A stretch of DNA of 15,180 bases from Oscillospiraceae bacterium (GTDB lineage Bacteria > Bacillota > Clostridia > Oscillospirales > Acutalibacteraceae). The translations under genes were made by a program, and so were the position numbers. The notes below the pieces were generated by a model that did no database searches, had not been told where the DNA came from, and saw nothing but the letters and a program-made list of their open reading frames with translations. This document shows, in pieces, positions 6,087-12,308 of the stretch. The stretch lies in contig CACYHJ010000017.1 in the NCBI GenBank assembly GCA_902774165.1, forward strand, positions 1 to 15,180. The letters are read 5' to 3'. Positions within the stretch are counted from its first letter, which is position 1. Each line of letters begins with the position of its first letter.

Positions 6087-7412
6087 ATGTTTTATCAAAT
6101 CCCTTCAAAAATCACAGCGTTTGTTATAGCTGTCTTCATGGCGCTGATGATCAGCGTCGTTCCCTGCGTTGCGGCGGGCGTCGAAATCGGCACTGCGCCG
6201 CCGGAAGAGGGAAACAGCGCTTTGCCCGAGACGATGCTCGGCGATCTGGACGGCAGCGGAAAAATCACCGCCGCCGATGCGCGCGTTGCGCTGTTGATCG
6301 CGGCAAAATCGCTTTCCCCGACGCGGGAACAGGAAATTTCCGCCGATTATGACGGCAGTGGGAAAATCACCGCAGCCGACGCGCGATACATCCTTCGCGT
6401 TGCCGCGAGGATCGACCCTTACAGTCCGTTGGATCCTCCGGTTCCTCTGACCGCGACGACAGGGCCCGTTTCGACAGCGCCCACGACGACGGCTCCCGTG
6501 ACGGAAAAACAAACAACGCCTCCGACCACAAAAAAGCCGACGACAGTGCCCACCACGAAGGCGCCGCAAGTGCCGGCGAAACGGAAATTTCCCTACGTGC
6601 CGGCGAACGGCTTTTATACAAAATACGGCTATTCCGCGGCGATTTACGACTACGATAACGACAAAATCCTTTACGGGAAGAACATGTATTCCGCCGTTCA
6701 GCCCGCCAGCACGACCAAGCTGATGACCGCCTACGTCGCCTCGAAATATCTGAAGGCGAACAGCGTCATTACCGTCGGCTCCGAGCTGAATCTGATGGAC
6801 TGGAACACCTCGAAAGCCGGCATTTATCAGGGCCTTCGCATGACCTTCTCCGAGATGCTCAAGTGCCTGCTCCTGCCCTCCGGCTGCGACGCGGCGTACG
6901 CGATCGCCGCTGCGGCTGCCAGAGCTTACGCCGGCGACCCGAAGATGTCCGCCGGATCGGCGGTGGCGACGTTTGTGAACCTGATGAACAACGAGGCTAA
7001 GAAGATGGGCATGACCGGCACGACCTGGACCAATCCAGACGGGTTCCCCGACGCGCGCCGCCCGTATACCACCGCTCATGATATGATCATTGTCGGCGCA
7101 TATTGCTACGGTGTGCCGCTGATCCGCAACACCGTGAAGCTGACCTATGCGACCGCATATACTGCCTCCGGCAAAGCGTTCCGCAGTTACAGCAACACCA
7201 ACGAGCTGATGAATTCCCATTCCGACAGATATTACCGTTACTGCGTCGGCATGAAGACCGGTTCTCATTCCGAGGCGGGGCAATGCCTTGTCTCCGCGGC
7301 GGTGAAAAACGGCAGGACCTTTATCGCGGTGGTCTACCGCTGTTCCGATAAATACGCCCGCTATTACGCGCTCACCTCCCTTTACAATACAGCGTTCAAA
7401 TATTATATGTGA
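6087..7412 (+). CDS. Dockerin-bearing D-alanyl-D-alanine carboxypeptidase (peptidase S11)
   Basis: A 441-residue secreted protein with ribosome site AGGAG 8 nt before the ATG. Residues 1-30 are a signal peptide. Residues 50-110 form a type I dockerin: two calcium loops, DLDGSGKITAAD (53-64) and DYDGSGKITAAD (87-98), with Ala-Ala at loop positions 10-11 in both. Residues about 115-163 are a Thr/Pro linker (PTTKKPTTVPTTK). The rest is a penicillin-binding S11 peptidase: SxxK at S208-K211 (PASTTK), KTG at 390-392 (GMKTGS), and LLPSGCDAA at 262-270 where the usual SxN reads S265-G-C267. Family members remove the terminal D-Ala from peptidoglycan stem peptides outside the membrane and so limit cross-linking. 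The dockerin implies docking to a cohesin, and a wall-anchored cohesin is encoded at 1052. It sits between the beta-helix gene and fucU, with gaps of 55 and 25 nt, so co-transcription is likely. Confidence 0.9.
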   Translation: MFYQIPSKITAFVIAVFMALMISVVPCVAAGVEIGTAPPEEGNSALPETMLGDLDGSGKITAADARVALLIAAKSLSPTREQEISADYDGSGKITAADARYILRVAARIDPYSPLDPPVPLTATTGPVSTAPTTTAPVTEKQTTPPTTKKPTTVPTTKAPQVPAKRKFPYVPANGFYTKYGYSAAIYDYDNDKILYGKNMYSAVQPASTTKLMTAYVASKYLKANSVITVGSELNLMDWNTSKAGIYQGLRMTFSEMLKCLLLPSGCDAAYAIAAAAARAYAGDPKMSAGSAVATFVNLMNNEAKKMGMTGTTWTNPDGFPDARRPYTTAHDMIIVGAYCYGVPLIRNTVKLTYATAYTASGKAFRSYSNTNELMNSHSDRYYRYCVGMKTGSHSEAGQCLVSAAVKNGRTFIAVVYRCSDKYARYYALTSLYNTAFKYYM

Positions 7413-7437
7413 CGCAACCGGAAAGGAGTCTTTTTGT

Positions 7438-7866
7438 ATGCTGAAGAACATTCCCCCCATTCTTTCCCCCGAGCTTTTGAAGATCCTCAACGAAATGGGC
7501 CACGGCGACGAGATCGTCCTCGGCGACGGCAATTTCCCCGCCGCCTCCAACGCGAAACGCCTTGTGCGCTGCGACGGCCACGGCGTGCCGGAGCTGCTGG
7601 ACGCGATCCTGCGCCTTCTGCCGCTGGACAGCTACGTGGATTCGCCCGTGATGCTCATGGCGGTTGGCGCGGGCGACGAGGAGCCCGAGGTCTGGGGAAA
7701 ATATAAAGAGATTGTCGCGAAGAACGAGCCCGGGTTTGAGACGAAATTCTCCGAGATCGAGCGCTTCGCGTTCTATGAGCGCGCCCGCGCCGCTTACGCG
7801 ATCGTCGCCACCGGCGAGACCGCGCTTTACGCGAATATCATTCTGAAAAAAGGGGTCGTCAAATAA
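7438..7866 (+). CDS. fucU: L-fucose mutarotase (RbsD/FucU family)
   Basis: A 142-residue protein of normal length for FucU. It has the N-terminal GHGDEIVLGDGNFP motif (H22 and D30 are the conserved active-site positions), the middle ERFAFYERAR stretch (108-117) and the C-terminal ALYANIILKKG (129-139). FucU speeds the alpha/beta anomer exchange of L-fucose so that the isomerase is fed. The related RbsD acts on ribose and has a different C-terminal motif, so FucU is preferred. It is cytoplasmic, with no signal peptide. The ribosome site AAAGGAG lies 9 nt before the ATG. The next kinase gene starts 2 nt after its stop, which strongly suggests one operon and a shared deoxysugar pathway. No fucose isomerase or aldolase gene is in the window. 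Confidence 0.88.
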   Translation: MLKNIPPILSPELLKILNEMGHGDEIVLGDGNFPAASNAKRLVRCDGHGVPELLDAILRLLPLDSYVDSPVMLMAVGAGDEEPEVWGKYKEIVAKNEPGFETKFSEIERFAFYERARAAYAIVATGETALYANIILKKGVVK

Positions 7867-7868
7867 AT

Positions 7869-9329
7869 ATGAAACGAGTTCTTGCGTTCGACTTCGGCGC
7901 GTCCAGCGGCCGCGCGATCATCGCCTCCTACGACGGCGATAAAATCACCCTTGAGGAGGTCCACCGCTTTTCCAACGATCCGGTCATGCTGAACGGAACG
8001 CTTTACTGGGACGCGCTGCGCCTGTTCTTTGAGATCAAGCAGGGCATCACAAAGGCGAAGCTCGCCGGCGGCTTCGACAGCATCGGTGTGGATACCTGGG
8101 GCGTGGATTTCGGTCTTCTGGATGAGAAGGGCTGCCTTGTGGAGAATCCCGTCCATTACCGCGACGCGCGCACCAAGGGGATCATTGAAGAGGCGGCGAA
8201 GCTGATTCCGAAAAAAGAGATGTACGATATCACCGGCATCCAGTTTATGGAGTTCAACACCGCCTTCCAGCTGCTGAGCATTAAGCAGCGGCGTCCGGAG
8301 CTTTTGGACCGGGCGGCGAAGCTGCTGTTTATGCCGGACCTGTTTAGTTATTTCCTCACCGGCAATATGGTTGCCGAGTATTCCATCGCCACCACCTCGC
8401 AGCTGGTGGAGGCCGTCACCGGTAAATGGAGCGATCGGATGTGCGAGGCGCTTGGGATTCCAGTGCGTCTGCTGCCGGAGATCGTGATGCCCGGCAAGAC
8501 CGTCGGCATGCTCTCGCCGGAGATCTGTGAGGAGCTGGGGGTGCCCTCCGTGCCCGTGATTGCGGTCTGCGGCCACGACACGCAAAGCGCGGTCAGCGCC
8601 GTGCCGGCGAAGGAGAAGGATTTCGCCTTCATCAGCAGCGGCACCTGGAGCCTGTTCGGCACCGAGGTGGATGCGCCCATCATCAACGACGATACCCTTG
8701 CGCTGAACGTCACCAACGAGGGCGGCTTTGACGGGGCGATCGCGTTCCTGAAAAATATCTGCGGCCTGTGGCTGATTCAGGAGAGCCGCCGCCAGTGGAA
8801 GCGGGAAGGCAAGGAGTATTCCTTCGCCGAGCTTGAAAACGCGGCGCGGACGGCGCAGCCTTACCGCTGCTTCATCGACCCGGATGCGGCTGACTTCGTG
8901 CAGCCCGGCGATATGCCCGCAAGAGTGCGGGAATTCTGCCGCCGCACGGGGCAGTACGTCCCCGAAACCGTCGGCGAGGTGATCCGCTGCATCTATGAGA
9001 GCCTCGCGATGAAATACCGCCACACCTTCGCAGGCATTCAGAACAGCACCGGCAAAAAATATGAATGTATCTACGTGGTCGGCGGCGGCACGAAGGATCA
9101 ATTCCTTCTCGGGATGACCGCGGACGCCTGCGGCGTGCCCGTTTCCGCGGGGCCGGTGGAGGCCACCGTCATGGGCAACGTTGCCGCGCAGCTCATCGCG
9201 GCGGGCGAGCTCAAAGATATCGCCGACGCCCGCCGCGCCGTTTCCCGCAGCTGCGCGCCGGAAATCTTTGACCCTGCCGATGCCGCGGCATGGGACGAAG
9301 TGTATGCGCGGTTTGTGAAGGTTCTTTGA
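7869..9329 (+). CDS. FGGY-family deoxysugar kinase, rhamnulokinase type
   Basis: A 486-residue ATP-dependent carbohydrate kinase. The N-terminal phosphate loop DFGASSGR is at 8-15, DTWGVDFGLLD at 75-85, HYRDAR at 96-101, GHDTQSA at 235-241 with D237 as catalytic base, SSGTWSL at 256-262, and the adenosine-site GGGTKDQ at 405-411. DTWGVDF, GHDT and SSGTWSL are typical of the RhaB branch, which phosphorylates L-rhamnulose. The immediate upstream partner is a fucose mutarotase, and RhaB-type kinases in Clostridia can serve as L-fuculokinases, so the substrate may be L-fuculose; the sequence alone does not decide this. The ATG lies 2 nt after the fucU stop, and the only purine-rich site (AGGGG, 7851-7855) is 13 nt away, so translation is probably coupled. 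It is cytoplasmic and full length. I leave the symbol blank because of the rhaB/fucK ambiguity. Confidence 0.88.
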   Translation: MKRVLAFDFGASSGRAIIASYDGDKITLEEVHRFSNDPVMLNGTLYWDALRLFFEIKQGITKAKLAGGFDSIGVDTWGVDFGLLDEKGCLVENPVHYRDARTKGIIEEAAKLIPKKEMYDITGIQFMEFNTAFQLLSIKQRRPELLDRAAKLLFMPDLFSYFLTGNMVAEYSIATTSQLVEAVTGKWSDRMCEALGIPVRLLPEIVMPGKTVGMLSPEICEELGVPSVPVIAVCGHDTQSAVSAVPAKEKDFAFISSGTWSLFGTEVDAPIINDDTLALNVTNEGGFDGAIAFLKNICGLWLIQESRRQWKREGKEYSFAELENAARTAQPYRCFIDPDAADFVQPGDMPARVREFCRRTGQYVPETVGEVIRCIYESLAMKYRHTFAGIQNSTGKKYECIYVVGGGTKDQFLLGMTADACGVPVSAGPVEATVMGNVAAQLIAAGELKDIADARRAVSRSCAPEIFDPADAAAWDEVYARFVKVL

Positions 9330-9348
9330 GTGATGCACATCTCACAAC

Positions 9349-9377
9349 TTGCATTCCACCCGCGTATTTGCTATACT
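9349..9377 (+). promoter_or_regulatory. Sigma-A promoter for the secreted hydrolase gene
   Basis: TTGCAT at 9349-9354 and TATACT at 9372-9377 are separated by 17 bp, with a start near 9384. The TTG that could open a longer reading frame at 9349 is the -35 box itself, so the true start codon is the ATG at 9415. A GTGA-N8-TCAC half-palindrome at 9330-9345 touches the upstream edge. Confidence 0.7.
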
Positions 9378-9414
9378 GTACATGAATAATTATACGCTGA
9401 AAGGTCGTGTTTTT

Positions 9415-11232
9415 ATGAAATTGTCCGGCAGAATCATTTCCCTGATCCTGGCGCTGTCCCTTGCGTTCTGCGCCGGAATCTCCATGACCGCAGCCGCCGC
9501 GGAGACGGAAGAGGCGAAGTATTATCCCTCCATCGTGATCCCCGGCGTGTTCCAGTCGGAGGTCAAGTACCTGAACGACGACGGCACCGAAAAGCTTAAC
9601 ACCAAGGGCGAGCCCTACAAGGCGCCGTTCTTCATGGAGGATACCTCCGAGATCGTCAAAGACGCGCTGCAGAAGGCGCTGATTCCCATCGCCTCGCTCC
9701 TGATCAGTCAGGAGGATAAGGAGAGCCGCGCCGCGAAGGCGGTGGCCGAGGTGCTGGGCAAGGCTCTCGCCGGCAACGTCAAATGCGACGCGAACGGAAA
9801 ATTTGAGAAAAACATCGTCGCGACGCAGTATACCACCAGCGTGGCGAACCTGAGCGAATACGACCGCGATTACGCGATGGATAAGATCCCGCTTTACGAC
9901 TACGCCGATATCGCGGGCTATGAGAATCTGTATTTTTATTCCTACGCGTCCCTGGGCAATATGATGGATCTCGCGAACGGTCTGTTCGAGCTGATTCAGA
10001 CCGCGAAGGCGGAGACCGGCTCCGACAAGGTCAATCTTGCCCCCATCAGCCAGGGAGGATCCATCTTCAACGCGCTGATGCAGATCTATAAAGACAAGGG
10101 CATCCCGCTGTCCCGCGATATCCACCGGGTCGGGCTGATCGTTCCCGCGGCGGACGGCACCGCCATTCTCGGCGATATCTTCCGTTACGGCCTGCTGGAC
10201 GACGACGAGGCGCTTTACGGGTATATGTTCCCCTCGCTGATCGGTGAAGACGACTGGCTTTCGTATCTCATTACCCTGCTTCTGCGCATCATGCCCAACG
10301 CGGACGTGAACAATATCATCGACATCGCCGCCCATGATCTGATCGAGGATTATCTTGAGTATTCCACCGCCCTCTGGGCGCTGACCCCCTCGAAGGACTA
10401 CGAGGCGCTGCGGGAGATGTATCTCATGGACGAGGATAACGATGTGATCCGTGAGCAGACCGACTGGTATCATAACGCGCAGGTCAACGCGAAGGCGTAT
10501 ATCACCGAAGCGCGCGCCGACGGCGTGGAATTTTTCGACGTGGTGGATTACAACTTCCCCATGTACCACATCTGCGACTCCTGGAACAAGGTCAATTCCG
10601 ACGGCATCATCCACACCGATTCCGAATCCTTCGGCGCCTATTCCAAGGGCGTGGACGTGCCGCTGGGCAAGGACTATAAGGCGAAAAATCCGGTCTGCAC
10701 CGACCCGACCCACCACCATATCGACCCGCTGGGCGTGCTGGACGCTTCCACGGGTCTGCTGCCGGAGAATACCTTCTACTTCTGCGGGCAGGACCACGAG
10801 CGCACCGCCGACAACGACGTGATCATCGCGCTGGCGACCCGCATCCTCTCCGACGTGAATTTCAGGGATATCTATTCCGACCCCGCGTTCCCCCAGTTCA
10901 ACTGGGCGAGAAACGGCAAGAAGCTGAAAAATCTTTACAAGGCGTGGAAGGATTACGACGTTTCGACCCTTCCCGAAGATCAGGCGAAGGAGCTGACCGA
11001 AGCGCTGGCAGGCGCGGAGGCTGCCTTGAACGATACGCTTATGAAAAGCGAGGAATTCAACGCCGCATACGACCGGCTTGACAATATCACCTATGAGATC
11101 CGCAACGGCGGCCCGAAGACCGACGACACGAACAAGTTCGTGAAATTCCTCAAGGATTTGTTTATCCTGTTCAGCAAGATCATCACCGTGCTGTTCGGCG
11201 GGAAGGGCATCGCCGACTTTATTCCGTCATGA
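9415..11232 (+). CDS. Secreted alpha/beta-hydrolase-like protein, family not recognised
   Basis: A 605-residue exported protein from ATG 9415, preceded by GAAAGG 10 nt upstream. Residues 1-29 are a signal peptide ending in an Ala run. IVIPGVFQSE (near 42) resembles the first strand and oxyanion region of lipases, and VNLAPISQGGS resembles a nucleophile elbow with S212 as the likely nucleophile; the usual Gly before Ser-x-Gly is replaced by Pro-Ile. GQDHERTADNDVI, with H461, could supply the catalytic His. This suggests a lipase or esterase-like enzyme acting outside the membrane, but the substrate is unknown. The end is unusual: about residues 570-590 form a short hydrophobic/amphipathic segment (FVKFLKDLFILFSKIITVLF), similar in style to the end of the GH5 protein at 12309. 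The stop codon overlaps the next start as ATGA, which points to coupled translation with the metallophosphoesterase. I cannot assign a named family. Confidence 0.7.
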   Translation: MKLSGRIISLILALSLAFCAGISMTAAAAETEEAKYYPSIVIPGVFQSEVKYLNDDGTEKLNTKGEPYKAPFFMEDTSEIVKDALQKALIPIASLLISQEDKESRAAKAVAEVLGKALAGNVKCDANGKFEKNIVATQYTTSVANLSEYDRDYAMDKIPLYDYADIAGYENLYFYSYASLGNMMDLANGLFELIQTAKAETGSDKVNLAPISQGGSIFNALMQIYKDKGIPLSRDIHRVGLIVPAADGTAILGDIFRYGLLDDDEALYGYMFPSLIGEDDWLSYLITLLLRIMPNADVNNIIDIAAHDLIEDYLEYSTALWALTPSKDYEALREMYLMDEDNDVIREQTDWYHNAQVNAKAYITEARADGVEFFDVVDYNFPMYHICDSWNKVNSDGIIHTDSESFGAYSKGVDVPLGKDYKAKNPVCTDPTHHHIDPLGVLDASTGLLPENTFYFCGQDHERTADNDVIIALATRILSDVNFRDIYSDPAFPQFNWARNGKKLKNLYKAWKDYDVSTLPEDQAKELTEALAGAEAALNDTLMKSEEFNAAYDRLDNITYEIRNGGPKTDDTNKFVKFLKDLFILFSKIITVLFGGKGIADFIPS

Positions 11233-12167
11233 GCGGGCGGATCATGAATCGCATCGGAAAAGCGGGACGGCGCTCGCCGTCCCGCCTTTCGGCGTCCGCC
11301 GCCCTGATGCGTCCCGACGAAAGCGCGAACCTGACCGCGGTGCTGTGGGGCGACGCCCACGTTTCGTTCCTTTTGCGTTCCCGCTCGGAAACGACCTTTG
11401 CCGCCGCGCAGGACGTGGCTGCGGCGGAAAGCGCCTTTGACGCGCTTCTCCTGGTGGGCGACGTGACCGAAAACGGCGAGCCCGGGGAATATGAATTCAT
11501 GGCGGACTGCTTCGATCTGATGCGCTCAAAAATCAAGCGTTTTCTCCCCGCCACGGGCAACCACGACGTGCGGATCCGCCCGGTCGGCGTTACGGCGAGG
11601 CGGTTCGTAAGCTTCTGCCGAAGGGTCGGCGCGCCGGCGGAGAAGGGCAGACTTTATTATTCCACAGCGGTGAACGGCTACGCGTTTATCGTTCTCGGCA
11701 CCGTGAAAAGCACCTTCGAGGAGGCGGCGCTGGACGGCGCGGAGCTGCGCTGGCTGGAAAGGGAGCTGGAAAAAGCCGAAAAGGGCAAGCCGATTTTCGT
11801 GCTTCTGCACCAATCGTTAAAAAAGACCCACGGCCTGCCGGGGATCTGGTCCGGCCCCAGCGTTTCCAAGGGCGACGTGGGGCCTCAGTCCGACGCGCTG
11901 CGGGAGATTCTGAACCGTTACAAAAACGTGTTCCTGCTGACGGGGCATATCCACGCGGGCTTCGGGCCGCAGAATTTCGACCGCGTCGGCAATTTCCATT
12001 CGGTCAACGTGCCGTCGGTGGGCGTAACGTCCAAATTCGGCGAGTACAACGCCCCCGGCACGGGGTATCTCATGGAGGTTTTCGACGACCGGGTCCGCTT
12101 CCGGGCAAGGGACCACCTGAAAAGAGTGGATCTGCCGGAGTTTAACAAAGAAATCATTTTGGAATAA
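11229..12167 (+). CDS. Calcineurin-like metallophosphoesterase
   Basis: A 312-residue cytoplasmic-looking protein with the full metal-ligand set of the calcineurin-like superfamily: D42 and H44 (GDAHV), D78 (GDVTENG), N111/H112/D113 (GNHD), H194 (LLHQ), and H240 and H242 (GHIH). Such enzymes use a dinuclear metal centre to hydrolyse phosphomono- or diesters; the layout resembles class III phosphodiesterases, but the substrate is unknown. I took the ATG at 11229 because it overlaps the upstream stop as ATGA. No good ribosome site is seen there, residues 1-26 look unlike a conserved N-terminus, and a strong hairpin falls within them. The ATG at 11307 (residue 27), just ahead of the first strand, is a real alternative. 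It probably shares the transcript of the secreted hydrolase upstream. Confidence 0.87.
   Translation: MSGRIMNRIGKAGRRSPSRLSASAALMRPDESANLTAVLWGDAHVSFLLRSRSETTFAAAQDVAAAESAFDALLLVGDVTENGEPGEYEFMADCFDLMRSKIKRFLPATGNHDVRIRPVGVTARRFVSFCRRVGAPAEKGRLYYSTAVNGYAFIVLGTVKSTFEEAALDGAELRWLERELEKAEKGKPIFVLLHQSLKKTHGLPGIWSGPSVSKGDVGPQSDALREILNRYKNVFLLTGHIHAGFGPQNFDRVGNFHSVNVPSVGVTSKFGEYNAPGTGYLMEVFDDRVRFRARDHLKRVDLPEFNKEIILE
11258..11289 (+). other. GC-rich hairpin spanning the hydrolase/phosphoesterase junction
   Basis: A perfect 10-bp stem, GCGGGACGGC (11262-11271) with GCCGTCCCGC (11276-11285), plus flanking AAA/TTT. Only three Ts follow, so it would be a weak terminator. It lies inside the first 20 codons of the next gene if that starts at 11229, or between the genes if that gene starts at 11307. 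Confidence 0.6.
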
Positions 12168-12202
12168 CAGAATAATTTCAATGGACAATGGAGAATGGAC
12201 AA

Positions 12203-12230
12203 TGGACAATGAAAGCCATTCTTCTATAAT
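12203..12230 (+). promoter_or_regulatory. Possible promoter inside the repeat element, for the GH5 gene
   Basis: TGGACA at 12203-12208, formed by the last left-arm heptad, and TATAAT at 12225-12230 are 16 bp apart. The start would be near 12237, inside the following hairpin. It is the best promoter candidate for the GH5 gene, since no other is seen in this gap. Confidence 0.5.
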
Positions 12231-12250
12231 AAAAGGCGCGAAGCGCTTTT
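12231..12250 (+). terminator. Short hairpin with T-run between phosphoesterase and GH5 genes
   Basis: AAAA-GCGC, loop GAA, GCGC-TTTT with one bulged G at 12235. Only four Ts follow, so it is a weak terminator for the upstream phosphoesterase, or simply the core hairpin of the repeat element. Confidence 0.45.
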
Positions 12251-12308
12251 CCGCAATTATACATTATTCATTGTACATTATTCATTCATTTTCAGGGAGG
12301 TCTTATTT

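Larger units (their letters stand above)
12180..12286. repeat. Inverted pair of AATGGAC-type heptad arrays (MITE-like)
   Basis: The left arm 12180-12211 has four heptads, AATGGAC, AATGGAG, AATGGAC, AATGGAC, then AATG. The right arm 12255-12286, read on the minus strand, has AATGAAT, AATGTAC, AATGAAT, AATGTAT, then AATT. The arms align over about 31 nt with roughly 22 matches, in inverted orientation, around a 43-nt core that holds a TATAAT box and a hairpin. No transposase is encoded. Confidence 0.7.

Noticed and set aside
9349..9414. TTG 9349 as start of the secreted hydrolase
   Set aside because: That TTG is the -35 box of a good promoter; ATG 9415 has a ribosome site and opens a signal peptide.
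9211..10797. 528-residue minus-strand open frame
   Set aside because: It crosses two real genes on the + strand and a promoter, with Arg/His/Gly-rich sequence typical of an antisense frame.
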